A stretch of 39,782 nt of DNA from contig DCBA01000053.1 of NCBI GenBank assembly GCA_002313255.1, positions 1-39,782 of the forward strand, read 5' to 3'. Position numbers and translations under genes: made by a program. This stretch comes from Gammaproteobacteria bacterium UBA1119. GTDB lineage: Bacteria > Pseudomonadota > Gammaproteobacteria > Pseudomonadales > Azotimanducaceae. Shown here piece by piece: positions 18,986 through 28,437 of this stretch. The first letter of the stretch is position 1. Each line of letters starts with the position of its first letter. A model generated the notes under the pieces. The model worked only from the letters and a program-made list of their open reading frames with translations. It had not been told where the DNA came from and made no database searches.

Positions 18986-20074
18986 ATGGTTGCACGCGTT
19001 GACATCGTTTTAAACGAGGATCGCGGATATCGAGTCCTAATCGGGTCGGGGGCGATAAGCAGCAAGGCATCTTGGCTCGACGCGCTTGGTTCCAAGGTGG
19101 CGGTGATAACGAATGCAACCGTCGCGGACTTGTATCTAGATACTTTGACTTCCGCGATAGACCGAGATCTGGACGTGATCGAAATCGGTGATGGTGAAGA
19201 ATTCAAGAGTCTCAAGACATTTTCCCAAGTGATCGATCGTCTCGTCGACGGCGGTCACAACCGCGATAGTACGATCATTGCTATGGGCGGCGGTGTTGTC
19301 GGGGATGTCGCAGGCTACGTGGCGGCGAGCTACCAACGAGGCATCGGGTATGTGCAAGTACCAACCACGTTGCTCGCTCAAGTCGATTCGTCGGTGGGTG
19401 GAAAGACGGCCGTCAACCATTCGTCGGGGAAAAATTTAATCGGTGCCTTTTATCAACCGAATCGGGTTGTTGCGGATACGGATACGCTTAATTCGCTCCC
19501 GGATCGAGAATATTTAGCGGGAATTGCTGAAGTTATTAAATACGGGGTAATAGGCGATCCGGCGTTTCTTGGCTGGCTGGAAGCGAATGTGGAAGCCCTG
19601 TGTGCCCGGGAGCAGAGTGCCATGGAATATGCGATCTGCCGATCTTGTCAACTAAAAGCGGCAATCGTTGTTGAGGATGAGCGCGAAATAGGCGTCAGGG
19701 CGAAGTTGAACTTCGGCCATACATTTGCCCACGCCATAGAAACGGTGACAGAATTTAGGTCCTATTTACACGGAGAAGCCGTCGCGATTGGCATGGTCAT
19801 GGCGGCGGATTTGTCGGTGCGAATGAATCTCTGTCAGTCCGACGCCGCGGACCGAGTTAGGCGTTTGATCGAGGTGTATGGACTGCCCGTGGTGGCTCCC
19901 AAGTGCCCCGCCTCACTGATGCTAGAGGCCATGGCAATGGATAAAAAAGTGATTGGAGGGCGAATGCGGTTTGTGTTGGTAAAACGAATCGGAGAAGTAT
20001 CTGTTGAAAGTGATGTTCCTCAGGGAAAACTAGAGCAAACGCTCGCTGCAGGGACGAACTCGTCTCGGGGCTAA
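18986..20074 (+). CDS. aroB: 3-dehydroquinate synthase
   Basis: This enzyme converts DAHP to 3-dehydroquinate using NAD and a divalent metal, and is the second step of the shikimate pathway. I start at ATG 18986, one base after the aroK stop, giving 362 residues. Visible motifs are the NAD-binding GGGVVGDVAGYVAASYQRGI, then VPTTLLAQVDSSVGGKTAVNH, KNLIGAFYQP, the metal-ligand Glu in AGIAEVIKYGVI, and the metal-ligand His residues in NFGHTFAHAIE and LHGEAVAIGM. A longer frame from 18941 would overlap aroK without similarity. Confidence 0.96.
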   Translation: MVARVDIVLNEDRGYRVLIGSGAISSKASWLDALGSKVAVITNATVADLYLDTLTSAIDRDLDVIEIGDGEEFKSLKTFSQVIDRLVDGGHNRDSTIIAMGGGVVGDVAGYVAASYQRGIGYVQVPTTLLAQVDSSVGGKTAVNHSSGKNLIGAFYQPNRVVADTDTLNSLPDREYLAGIAEVIKYGVIGDPAFLGWLEANVEALCAREQSAMEYAICRSCQLKAAIVVEDEREIGVRAKLNFGHTFAHAIETVTEFRSYLHGEAVAIGMVMAADLSVRMNLCQSDAADRVRRLIEVYGLPVVAPKCPASLMLEAMAMDKKVIGGRMRFVLVKRIGEVSVESDVPQGKLEQTLAAGTNSSRG

Positions 20075-20081
20075 AGCCCCG
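20066..20081. terminator. GC-rich hairpin between convergent aroB and gltD
   Basis: CGGGGC (20066-20071), loop TAAA, then GCCCCG (20076-20081) forms a perfect 6-bp stem across the aroB stop codon. The only gap between convergent aroB and gltD is 17 bp. There is no T-tract on either side, so it is a candidate bidirectional terminator or 3'-end hairpin without further support. Confidence 0.4.
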
Positions 20082-20091
20082 TGACGATGCC

Positions 20092-21585
20092 TTACCCCGG
20101 TAATACTGAAGATCCCATCAGGTGTCGATCGATGGACTGAGCAGCCTCTCGCCCTTCGTTGATAGCTCTAACGACAATGTTCTGACCACTCCGACAGTCA
20201 CCTGCCGCGAAGACCTTGGAGATACTTGTTTGATACGTGCCTTTATCCGCGGCGTAGTTAGATCTTTGATCTAGATCTACGCCGAGGGCTTCGGATAAAT
20301 AATGTTCCGGCCCTAAAAAGCCCATCGCCAAAATAATCAAATTGGTGTCCCAAGTCCGTTCCGAATTGGGTAAGGCTGTGCGTTGCCCTCCCGTGTAATC
20401 AAGATCGACGGTTTTAATGCCCACCACATTACCGTGACCATCGTCGATAAATTCAAGCGAATCGATCGCCCATGTTCTTGGGTCACCACCAAATCTCGCC
20501 GCCGCCTCTGCGTGGCCGTAGTCCACCTTAAAAACCACGGGGTCCTCGGGCCAGGGGTTAGTTGGCGATCTTTCCTTGGGGGGCGAAGGAAATACTTCGA
20601 AATTGGTCAGCGAACGACAGCCGTGTCGGAGACATGTACCTAGACAATCGGTGCCCGTATCGCCCCCACCAATGACGATGACGTCTTTATCGTGCGCGTC
20701 AATGTATTGGCCATCCTCTAGATTCGAACTTAAAAGGCTGCGCGTATTTTTCGTCAGAAAATCCATCGCAAAGTGGATACCATTCAAATTCCGACCGGGT
20801 ATCGGTAGGTCTCGAGGCGTGGTTGCCCCGGTGGTTAAAAGAAGCGCGTCGTTTTCTGCGATGAGCTTCGATACGTCAAACGTGTTACCCGAACCGTCTC
20901 CAACGTCGATTCCGGTCTTGAATTCAATACCTTCATGTCGGAGAAGGTGGATACGTCGTTCGACGACCGCTCTTTTTTCGAGCTTCATGTTGGGTATCCC
21001 GTACATCAACAAGCCACCGATTCGATCGGCTCGTTCGTAGACGATTACCGAATGGCCAACGCGATTTAGTTGCGCTGCCGCTGCTAAGCCCGCGGGTCCG
21101 GATCCGACTATGGCTATAGATTTTCCCGTTCGAGAAAGTGGAGGTTGCGGGGTTACCCACCCTTCTTCGAAGCCTCGGTCGATGATTGCCATCTCGATGT
21201 TCTTGATGGTGACGGGTGGATCGGTAATCCCAAGTACACAACTTCCCTCGCATGGCGCAGGGCATACTCGCCCAGTAAATTCCGGAAAGTTGTTGGTTGC
21301 GTGTAATCGATCGAGGGCGTCACGCCATTGGCCTCTGTATACGAGATCGTTCCATTCTGGAATAAGGTTGTGTATGGGACAGCCGGCTCTACCAAGACGA
21401 TGTTCGTGAGGCGCGTTGGATTGGCAAAAAGGGACGCCGCAATCCATGCAGCGGGCCCCCTGTTTCTCAAGGTGGGCTGTGCCCGGTTGCGTATAGATCT
21501 CGTCGAAGTCGAGAAGACGTGTGTTCGTGTCTCGGTACGGAGCAGCTTCGCGTTGAAATTCGATAAAACCGGTAGTCTTACCCAT
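20092..21585 (-). CDS. gltD: Glutamate synthase (NADPH) small subunit
   Basis: GltD takes electrons from NADPH and passes them through FAD and iron-sulfur clusters to the large subunit. The 497-residue product has the N-terminal cysteine clusters CMDCGVPFC and CPAPCEGSC for the 4Fe-4S centres, the FAD-binding [18 protein letters not shown] (about 160), and the NADPH-binding GGGDTGTDC (about 310). [21 protein letters not shown], the second FAD contact, lies near the C-terminus. It starts 27 bp after gltB in the same operon. Confidence 0.96.
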   Translation of the reverse strand: MGKTTGFIEFQREAAPYRDTNTRLLDFDEIYTQPGTAHLEKQGARCMDCGVPFCQSNAPHEHRLGRAGCPIHNLIPEWNDLVYRGQWRDALDRLHATNNFPEFTGRVCPAPCEGSCVLGITDPPVTIKNIEMAIIDRGFEEGWVTPQPPLSRTGKSIAIVGSGPAGLAAAAQLNRVGHSVIVYERADRIGGLLMYGIPNMKLEKRAVVERRIHLLRHEGIEFKTGIDVGDGSGNTFDVSKLIAENDALLLTTGATTPRDLPIPGRNLNGIHFAMDFLTKNTRSLLSSNLEDGQYIDAHDKDVIVIGGGDTGTDCLGTCLRHGCRSLTNFEVFPSPPKERSPTNPWPEDPVVFKVDYGHAEAAARFGGDPRTWAIDSLEFIDDGHGNVVGIKTVDLDYTGGQRTALPNSERTWDTNLIILAMGFLGPEHYLSEALGVDLDQRSNYAADKGTYQTSISKVFAAGDCRSGQNIVVRAINEGREAAQSIDRHLMGSSVLPG

Positions 21586-21612
21586 GATTAGCTGTCTGTT
21601 GTATGGCCATGG

Positions 21613-24600
21613 TTAATTAGCCCAACCACCCTCGTTCTCTGCAATCTCTGCAGCTATTTTCTGTTCTTCAAGCACCCGCTTGAAGTCAGTGGGCATTACC
21701 TTAATGAATGCGCTAACGGATCCAGCCCAGTCGTCGAGCAATGCATTTGCTTTAGTCGAACCTGTATAGATTGCGTGTTTATCGATCAATGCCTTTAATG
21801 CGTCGACGTCACCTCGTTCCTCTACCCTTTCGAGTTCAACCATATCTGTATTGCAGTGACTGGAGAACGATCCGGCTGGATCGTATACGTACGCGGTACC
21901 ACCGCTCATGCCGGCGGCAAAGTTTCTACCTGTCGGACCAAGGACGACGACCATTCCCCCGGTCATGTACTCGCAACCATGGTCTCCGACACCCTCAATG
22001 ACGGTATGAGCTCCACTATTACGAACGCAGAAACGTTCGGCCGCTAGACCTCGAAAGAAACATTCGCCCGCGGTTGCTCCGTATAAGGCAACGTTGCCGA
22101 TTAATACTTGCTCTTCTGCGACAAAACGGCTTGCTTTAGGTGGATAAATGATCAGTCTTCCGCCTGAAAGCCCTTTGCCGACATAATCGTTGGCATCGCC
22201 CTCGACTTCGAGTGTGACGCCCTTAACAAGCCAAGCACCAAAGCTTTGTCCGGCACTGCCCTTGAATTTAAAGTGGATGCTGTCGTCGGGCAGCATCTCC
22301 GCTCCTCGCCGACAAATGATCTTGTTGGACAGCATCCCGCCGACGACTCGATTTGTGTTCCGGATATCGAGTTCAGCGCGAACCCTTGTACCGCTGGCGA
22401 GCGCGGGTTCGGCGAGTTCGATGAGCCTGTTATCAAGCGCGTGTTCCAAACCGTGATCTTGTTCGTGGATGCAAAAAACACCGAGACAATTTTCGGGTTC
22501 TTCTGCTTTGCTGAGTATCCGTGACAGATCGAGGTCTTTTGCTTTCCAGTGGCTGACCGCGGGGTCAACGTCCAACACATCAACTCTCCCAATCATCTCG
22601 TTGACGGTACGGAAGCCAAGCTCGGCCATGAGCAAGCGCAGTTCCTTTGCGACCATGAAAAAGTAGTTCACGACATGCTCGGGTGCCCCTGCAAATTTCT
22701 TGCGCAGCCCGGGATCCTGCGTCGCGATGCCAACGGGACAGGTATTTAAATGGCATTTGCGCATCATGATGCAGCCGAGCGCCACTAAGGGGGCGGTCGC
22801 GAAACCAAACTCCTCGGCCCCAAGGCAGATGGCAATGGCTACGTCTCGTCCAGTTTTCAACTGTCCATCGGTCTGCAGCACCACACGTGAACGCAAATTG
22901 TTCATCACCAGTGTTTGATGAGCTTCAGCAACACCAAGTTCCCAAGGCACGCCTGCGTGCTTGATAGATGTTAAAGATGACGCGCCCGTACCACCGGTAT
23001 CACCCGCAATGACGAGGTGATCACTCCGCGCTTTCGTGACCCCGGCCGCGACTGCACCGACGCCGATTGCCGCTCCCAATTTGACACTGATACGCGCCGA
23101 AGGGTTCGCATTCTTGAGGTCGTGGATAAGTTGTGCGATGTCCTCGATCGAATAAATATCATGGTGAGGTGGTGGGCTGATTAACCCAACGCCTGGAGTT
23201 GAGTGCCGGATGCTGGCTATGTAGTCGTCGACCTTACTGCCTGGTAATTCGCCCCCCTCACCGGGTTTCGCGCCCTGAATGATCTTGATTTGCAGTTCGT
23301 CTGAATTGGCCAGATAGTTTGCTGTCACGCCAAAGCGACCGCTGGCGACTTGCTTGATTGCGGACCTCTTAGAATCGCCATTCTCCATCGGTTGAAAACG
23401 ATCAGGATCCTCACCTCCCTCACCGGTATTGGACTTGCCCCCAACTCGATTCATTGCGATGGCGAGCGATTCGTGCGCTTCGGCAGAAATTGAGCCAAAA
23501 CTCATTGCACCCGTGGCAAAGCGCGGGATGATCTCGGTCTCCGGCTCGACTTGTTCAAGGGGGATAGCGACGGTCGCCGTCGTTTTGAACGACAACAAAC
23601 CTCGAAGATTCGCCTCTCGAGTATTGGTTTTGTTGACGTGGTCGGCAAATCGCCAGTAAGCCTCTTCATTGTTTGTTCGCGCAGCCGATTGAAGGTCGGC
23701 CACCGCCTTCGGATCCCACATGTGGCGGTCGCCTCCGGGCCGCCAATGAAAGTCGCCCGGGTTAGGCAGGACAGGCTCGGCAACCGAATTCCGACCAGGG
23801 AAACCGATTGCGTGACGTCGTTGCATTTCCTCTGCAAGTACCTCAAATCCTGCACCTTCGACGCGACTCGCCGTCCCGGTAAAGGCTCGATCGATGACTT
23901 CCTCGGCAAGGCCGACGGCCTCAAAGATTTGTGCTCCTTTATATGACTGCAGGGTTGATATCCCCATCTTCGCCATGACTTTGAGCATGCCTTTGCCGGA
24001 TGCCTTCTTGTATGCCTCGACAACATCGTCGTCATCGCGGATGTGAGCTGCGTCTTCAAGATACCCATCGCGACGGGCCTGCCATAGCGCCTCGAACGCC
24101 AAGTACGGGTTGACGGCGTCCACACCGAAACCAACTAACAGACAATGGTGATGGACTTCTCGCGCTTCACCTGTCTCGAGAACGATACCAATACGTGTAC
24201 GTGCGTGATGATGGACGAGATGATGGTGTACGGTCCCGACGGCAAGGAGGGCGCTTATGGCGACGTGGCCTTTATCGACTGCCCGGTCAGATAGCACGAT
24301 GAGTTTGAATCCGCCGCCAATGGCGTCGATTGCTTCGGACGCGATACGGTCCAACGATGCCAGTAAGCCATCCCGTCCAGATCCCGTTGGAAACGTGATA
24401 TCGATGGTTTTGGATTTCCAACCGCGGTGGTCGATGTGTTTCAGTAACGAGAGTTCTTCATTGGATAGGACAGGTTGCGGAATACGAAGGCGATGAGCGT
24501 GTTGAGGCGTTGTGCTGAGCAAGTTTTCTTCAGGCCCGATATAACATTCCAAAGCCATGATCACTTCTTCCCGGATTGAATCAACGGCCGGATTGGTGAC

Positions 24601-26208
24601 TTGCGCAAACAGCTGTTTGAAGTAGTCGTAAAGCATACGTGGCTTATCCGACATGACGGCTAAGGCCGCGTCATTGCCCATCGAACCGAGAGGGTCCCTT
24701 AATTCTCTGACCATCGGAAGCAGCATAAATTGGAGTGTTTCGACCGTGTAGCCGAATGCCTGGCAGCGGACGAGAACCGAATCGACATCGAGACCTGGTA
24801 CCGGTTTTTCTGAAGCGAGATCGGTCAATTCAATGCGCTCATTCGCAAGCCATTCGCCGTATGGCTGTCGTTGAGCCCAATCCGATTTGATTTCTTCATC
24901 CGGAATCATGCGGCCCGCTTCGAAATCGATGAGGAAAATGCGACCGGGCTGCAGCCGACCTTTTTCGACCACTCGCTCGGGCGGTATATCGACCACGCCG
25001 ACCTCCGATGCCATGATGCATTTGTCATCGTCTGTAATGTAGTAACGAGAAGGTCGCAGGCCGTTTCGGTCGAGGACAGCTCCAATATAGGTTCCATCCG
25101 TAAAAGCAATTGATGCGGGTCCGTCCCATGGTTCCAATACACACGAGTTGTACTCATAGAACGCTCTTTTCTCGGGAGACATAGTGGTGTGTTGCTGCCA
25201 CGCCTCAGGGATCATCATGAGGACGGACTCTTGCAGGGTCCGTCCCGTTAGACTCAAGAATTCAAGAACATTGTCGAACGTGCCGGAGTCCGAACAGTCG
25301 GGTTCAACCACTGGGAAGAGCTTCTGTAGATCGCTACCAAAGAGGTCGGATTGCATCGTCCCTTCACGAGCATTCATCCAATTCTTGTTACCGAGCAACG
25401 TATTGATTTCGCCGTTATGGCTCATAAATCGGTTCGGCTGAGCTCGATCCCAGGAGGGAAAGGTGTTGGTAGAAAAACGCGAATGGACCATGGCTAGATG
25501 TGTTTGGTAGTCCTTATCAGCGAGATCAGGGAAGAAGTTATACAGTTGGTGTGGCGTCAGCATGCCTTTGTAGATAATGACCTTGGTCGAAAGACTACAA
25601 ACGTAAAACAACGATCGTTCGACGAGCTCTTCGTTAGAACGTAATTGGTGCGTTGCATGCTTTCGGATTAAGTACAGTTTGCGCTCGAGCGCGTCTCCTT
25701 CAAGCCCGTCGTCCGATGCGATAAAGACCTGTTCCATTGCTGGCATCGCTGCCCGAGCTGCGTCGCCGATATCGGCCTTATCTGGCTGTATGGGGAGTTC
25801 TCTCCACCCGACAAGGCGCTGACCGGCTTCTACGATGGTAGATTCAAAAACTTGCTTGCAGCGTGCTCGCTCCTCCGGATCACGTGGCAGGAATACGACA
25901 CCCGCGCCAAATGCACCGTCCTGGGGTAACTCGGTGCCCAACGCATCACGGACGACACGCCGCAGAAAATGAATGGGCAAGCCAGTAAGGATACCCGCAC
26001 CATCCCCTGTGTTTTTCTCGTAACCCAAGCCGCCGCGGTGGACCATGCAGCAATTCATGTTGTTGGCATCATCCATGATTACGCGGCTCGCTCGGCCCTT
26101 GATGTCGCAAATGAATCCAACGCCGCAGGCATCTTTCTCAAGAGCGGGATCGTAGAGACCACGCCGAGGAGGCATACCGAGAGTAAGCTGTTGCGAGAGC
26201 TCATTCAT
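21613..26208 (-). CDS. gltB: Glutamate synthase large subunit
   Basis: GltB makes two glutamates from glutamine and 2-oxoglutarate. I start at ATG 26208 (1531 residues). A GTG at 26244 adds 12 residues but has no ribosome binding site, whereas GGAGG lies 14 nt before 26208, slightly far. The N-terminal class II amidotransferase nucleophile is the Cys in DACGVGFICD (Cys28 from my start), after a propeptide that is removed. The central domain, FMN/synthase domain (GGTGASSLTSIKHAG) and the 3Fe-4S cysteines in CIMMRKCHLNTCPVG follow. The C-terminal GXGXG beta-helix ends the protein. Full length with no frame breaks. The upstream leader may regulate it. Confidence 0.96.
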   Translation of the reverse strand: MNELSQQLTLGMPPRRGLYDPALEKDACGVGFICDIKGRASRVIMDDANNMNCCMVHRGGLGYEKNTGDGAGILTGLPIHFLRRVVRDALGTELPQDGAFGAGVVFLPRDPEERARCKQVFESTIVEAGQRLVGWRELPIQPDKADIGDAARAAMPAMEQVFIASDDGLEGDALERKLYLIRKHATHQLRSNEELVERSLFYVCSLSTKVIIYKGMLTPHQLYNFFPDLADKDYQTHLAMVHSRFSTNTFPSWDRAQPNRFMSHNGEINTLLGNKNWMNAREGTMQSDLFGSDLQKLFPVVEPDCSDSGTFDNVLEFLSLTGRTLQESVLMMIPEAWQQHTTMSPEKRAFYEYNSCVLEPWDGPASIAFTDGTYIGAVLDRNGLRPSRYYITDDDKCIMASEVGVVDIPPERVVEKGRLQPGRIFLIDFEAGRMIPDEEIKSDWAQRQPYGEWLANERIELTDLASEKPVPGLDVDSVLVRCQAFGYTVETLQFMLLPMVRELRDPLGSMGNDAALAVMSDKPRMLYDYFKQLFAQVTNPAVDSIREEVIMALECYIGPEENLLSTTPQHAHRLRIPQPVLSNEELSLLKHIDHRGWKSKTIDITFPTGSGRDGLLASLDRIASEAIDAIGGGFKLIVLSDRAVDKGHVAISALLAVGTVHHHLVHHHARTRIGIVLETGEAREVHHHCLLVGFGVDAVNPYLAFEALWQARRDGYLEDAAHIRDDDDVVEAYKKASGKGMLKVMAKMGISTLQSYKGAQIFEAVGLAEEVIDRAFTGTASRVEGAGFEVLAEEMQRRHAIGFPGRNSVAEPVLPNPGDFHWRPGGDRHMWDPKAVADLQSAARTNNEEAYWRFADHVNKTNTREANLRGLLSFKTTATVAIPLEQVEPETEIIPRFATGAMSFGSISAEAHESLAIAMNRVGGKSNTGEGGEDPDRFQPMENGDSKRSAIKQVASGRFGVTANYLANSDELQIKIIQGAKPGEGGELPGSKVDDYIASIRHSTPGVGLISPPPHHDIYSIEDIAQLIHDLKNANPSARISVKLGAAIGVGAVAAGVTKARSDHLVIAGDTGGTGASSLTSIKHAGVPWELGVAEAHQTLVMNNLRSRVVLQTDGQLKTGRDVAIAICLGAEEFGFATAPLVALGCIMMRKCHLNTCPVGIATQDPGLRKKFAGAPEHVVNYFFMVAKELRLLMAELGFRTVNEMIGRVDVLDVDPAVSHWKAKDLDLSRILSKAEEPENCLGVFCIHEQDHGLEHALDNRLIELAEPALASGTRVRAELDIRNTNRVVGGMLSNKIICRRGAEMLPDDSIHFKFKGSAGQSFGAWLVKGVTLEVEGDANDYVGKGLSGGRLIIYPPKASRFVAEEQVLIGNVALYGATAGECFFRGLAAERFCVRNSGAHTVIEGVGDHGCEYMTGGMVVVLGPTGRNFAAGMSGGTAYVYDPAGSFSSHCNTDMVELERVEERGDVDALKALIDKHAIYTGSTKANALLDDWAGSVSAFIKVMPTDFKRVLEEQKIAAEIAENEGGWAN

Positions 26209-26232
26209 GCGCTGCTTTTTTGCCTCCAGTAA

Positions 26233-26275
26233 GGCGAGCAGCACCTGGCCGACTTACGCGGTTATTGCGCTCGCC
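26233..26275 (-). promoter_or_regulatory. Inverted repeat just upstream of the gltB ribosome binding site
   Basis: In the transcript, GGCGAGC (26275-26269) can pair with GCTCGCC (26239-26233) around a 29-nt loop. The helix ends a few bases before the GGAGG at 26227-26223. Its position between the structured leader and the ribosome binding site fits an expression platform, but this is inference. Confidence 0.35.
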
Positions 26276-26280
26276 CGTAA

Positions 26281-26352
26281 AACTTGCCTGAGAGTCCTTC
26301 CATCCCCATCCTCGGGCTGCCACAGGGTCGCGGGGGGACTAAGGACGTTCTC
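26281..26352 (-). promoter_or_regulatory. Structured gltB leader with glycine-riboswitch-like 3' segment
   Basis: In the gltB transcript leader, GAGA (26352-26349) and GTCCTT (26346-26341) pair with AAGGAC (26299-26294) and TCTC (26293-26290), a 10-bp helix with a 2-nt bulge. The following CTCTCAGGCAAG (26294-26283) matches the conserved 3' end of glycine riboswitch aptamers (ACTCTCAGGCAAAA). The distance between the two P1-like arms (53 nt) equals that of the first B. subtilis gcvT aptamer by my memory of that sequence. The inner CCGAGGATGGGG resembles only loosely the conserved CCGAAGGGGCAA. It may be a divergent glycine-type aptamer or simply another hairpin leader. Confidence 0.4.
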
Positions 26353-26430
26353 AAAAATAACTAGTGTTATCAAGTGTTAAGCGGAATCGGGTTGACCGCG
26401 TTCCAAATTGGCGCGGATTCGGTACCAGGC

Positions 26431-26844
26431 TCAATAAAACGACTGAAAATCGAGGCGCCTGTACAGTACACGGGCCGGCTCATTGTCTTCGGCGACCTGC
26501 AAATAACCGGTTTCTGCACCGTGCTCCGATCCGCAACGCAGGAGGTTTAAGCTCAGCTTGGGTCCTATCCAAAGCAACTAATCCGGGCGTGGATGGTATT
26601 CGGAAAAAGGTCGGCAGATTTTCTCGTCTGCAGGTATTTTCGCAATAACGAAATTTTTTTCAAGCAAGGGTTGTGTCCCTCGGTAGACGGGAACGATGGA
26701 ATTGCCGCGTTTGCTATAACTGCCCGAGAATCTTAGAAGCCAAAAATCTAAGAGAACTTGTTGAAATGCCGGTCGAGTGTTGAGATTAGCTTCTTCGAAC
26801 CGGCGGATTAGTTGGCTCGAGGAACAGGTCAAGAAGCCCTCCAT
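26431..26844 (-). pseudogene. Decayed GNAT-family acetyltransferase
   Basis: Three fragments of one GNAT protein follow each other in order on the minus strand but in different frames. The N-terminal part starts near ATG 26844 and reads RRFEEANLNTRPAFQQ, FWLLRF, YSKRGNSIVP and QPLLEK. At a 7-base A-run (plus-strand T at 26654-26660) the frame changes and continues as ENLPTFFRIPSTPGLVALD. A second shift leads to a C-terminal piece GAETGYLQVAEDNEPARVLY, stop at 26431, which is the classic GNAT end (YLQV..N..A..LYRRLGF). Intact relatives are about 250 residues, so roughly 100 or more internal residues, including the acetyl-CoA loop, are missing. The 26578-26934 open frame is therefore only the N-terminal remnant. 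Confidence 0.75.
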
Positions 26845-26964
26845 TTTGGCGTAACGGCGTTGGTCATCGGAATGATTAGACACCGCGTATTCGATCGCCG
26901 CTGTTTTTTTGAAAAGTATGCTGACGCCAAACAAAATTTATCCGGTCCGTGCCATCATCCAGGC

Positions 26965-27381
26965 ATGGAAGGCGTAACGTTTCCGATCGTCGTACATACG
27001 TTGATCTTCGATGAAGGGGGTCGACTGTTGTTACTCCGTCGAAAGGGAACGGGGTTCATGGATGGATACCTAGGACTGCCCGGAGGGCACCTCCAAGCGG
27101 GCGAAACCGTGTCCAACGCGGCAATGCGGGAATGCAAAGAAGAAGTCTGTATCGAGGCAAAAGCGATACAGCCACTGGTCGTTATGCCGTTCATGGGTGG
27201 CGTTGACTTCATTTTCGAAGCACATGAATGGACTGGTGTAGCAGAGATCGGGGAACCCGACAAGTGTTCAGAAATTGGCTGGTTTGTCCCGGAGACGCTA
27301 CCGCGCGATGCTGTCCCGTTTGTGCCGAAAGCACTCGAGTTACGAAGGCAAAAGGTCTGGTATCACGAATATTTCGACTAA
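26965..27381 (+). CDS. Nudix hydrolase
   Basis: The 138-residue protein starts at ATG 26965. The Nudix box is [21 protein letters not shown], which fits G-x5-E-x7-R-E-x-x-E-E, so the metal-binding Glu residues are present. The position after the last Glu pair has Val-Cys where many have x-Gly. Nudix enzymes hydrolyse nucleoside diphosphates linked to another group. The substrate cannot be inferred, though [12 protein letters not shown] suggests the MutT/DNA-or-nucleotide clean-up type. The frame is open upstream to 26812, but that part overlaps the divergent pseudogene. It precedes malate dehydrogenase by 80 bp. Confidence 0.88.
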   Translation: MEGVTFPIVVHTLIFDEGGRLLLLRRKGTGFMDGYLGLPGGHLQAGETVSNAAMRECKEEVCIEAKAIQPLVVMPFMGGVDFIFEAHEWTGVAEIGEPDKCSEIGWFVPETLPRDAVPFVPKALELRRQKVWYHEYFD

Positions 27382-27461
27382 GGGATTGTACGCATTGGCA
27401 TTCGAACAAGGTTAGAATCCGCCGCCTTTTGGGGCGCACGAATAGAGGGGGTGAAAGAACC

Positions 27462-28433
27462 ATGACGGATCCAGTACGCATTACGGTAACCGGGGCAGCT
27501 GGCCAGATCGGTTACGCGTTGGTTTATCGGATAGCGTCGGGCGCGATGCTTGGCGCGAAACAACCGATCGTCTTGCAACTTCTTGAGATTCCCCCCGCGA
27601 TGGACGCGCTTGAAGGCGTCGTGATGGAACTCGATGACTGCGCGTTTCCCCTGCTGCACGCCGTTGAAACCTCGGATGATCCGGATGTTGCATTTCGGGA
27701 CACGGATATCGGCCTGCTCGTAGGATCGCGACCGCGGGGTCCAGGCATGGAACGCAAGGAACTACTCGAAGCCAATGCGGCGATTTTTTCCGTGCAAGGC
27801 AAAGCGCTCAATGATGGTGCGTCGCGAAACGTTAAGGTACTCGTGGTAGGAAATCCGGCCAATACGAATTGCCTCATTGCGCAACGAAATGCGCCCGATC
27901 TCGATCCCAAGAACTTTACGGCCATGACTCGCCTTGACCATAACCGTGCCATCGCCCAACTTGCGTCCCGGACTGGCCATTCGGTTAGCGAAATCAAAGG
28001 CGTGTCGATCTGGGGAAATCACTCGGCGACCATGTATCCGGATTTGCATTCAGCCACGGTGCAGGAAAGCCCTGTGATGGACCTCGTCGATATGGATTGG
28101 TACAAAAACGATTTCATTCCGACTATTCAGCAACGCGGCGCCTCTATTATCGAAGCGAGGGGCGCTTCAAGCGCGGCGTCGGCCGCCAATGCCGCCATCG
28201 ATCACGTACACGACTGGATCGATGGTACGAGTGAGGTCGTTAGCATGGGTGTATTCAGCGATGGAAGTTACGGCATCGAAGAGGGGCTGATCTATTCCTT
28301 CCCTGTCATTTGCGAAGACGGCGATTGGCGCATTGTTCAAGATCGCCCGATCAACGAGTTCAGTCGCCAAAAAATGACCGATACAGAGAACGAATTAATC
28401 GAAGAACGTGACGCCGTGGCGCATCTTTTCTGA
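27462..28433 (+). CDS. mdh: Malate dehydrogenase (NAD-dependent, cytosolic type)
   Basis: Malate dehydrogenase interconverts malate and oxaloacetate in the TCA cycle. From ATG 27462, preceded by GAGGGGG, the product is 323 residues. It has the dinucleotide-binding [17 protein letters not shown], the mobile-loop region [15 protein letters not shown] with substrate-binding arginines, [11 protein letters not shown], and the catalytic His in [13 protein letters not shown]. These are the motifs of the group that includes cytosolic and many bacterial enzymes of about 325 residues, distinct from the lactate-dehydrogenase-like Mdh. It ends 4 bp before the convergent selenoprotein gene. Confidence 0.95.
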   Translation: MTDPVRITVTGAAGQIGYALVYRIASGAMLGAKQPIVLQLLEIPPAMDALEGVVMELDDCAFPLLHAVETSDDPDVAFRDTDIGLLVGSRPRGPGMERKELLEANAAIFSVQGKALNDGASRNVKVLVVGNPANTNCLIAQRNAPDLDPKNFTAMTRLDHNRAIAQLASRTGHSVSEIKGVSIWGNHSATMYPDLHSATVQESPVMDLVDMDWYKNDFIPTIQQRGASIIEARGASSAASAANAAIDHVHDWIDGTSEVVSMGVFSDGSYGIEEGLIYSFPVICEDGDWRIVQDRPINEFSRQKMTDTENELIEERDAVAHLF

Positions 28434-28437
28434 GGGG

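Noticed and set aside
26281..26352. glnA-type glutamine riboswitch before gltB
   Set aside because: The conserved core of the glutamine aptamer as I remember it is not present. The glycine-type resemblance is better, though still uncertain.
26578..26934. 118-codon minus-strand frame as a stand-alone gene
   Set aside because: Its C-terminal 20 residues are out of frame with the GNAT family, which continues in other frames downstream. It is the N-terminal piece of a pseudogene.
27228..27461. N-terminal extension of malate dehydrogenase
   Set aside because: It overlaps the end of the Nudix gene in another frame. The ATG at 27462 has a good ribosome binding site and the family start.
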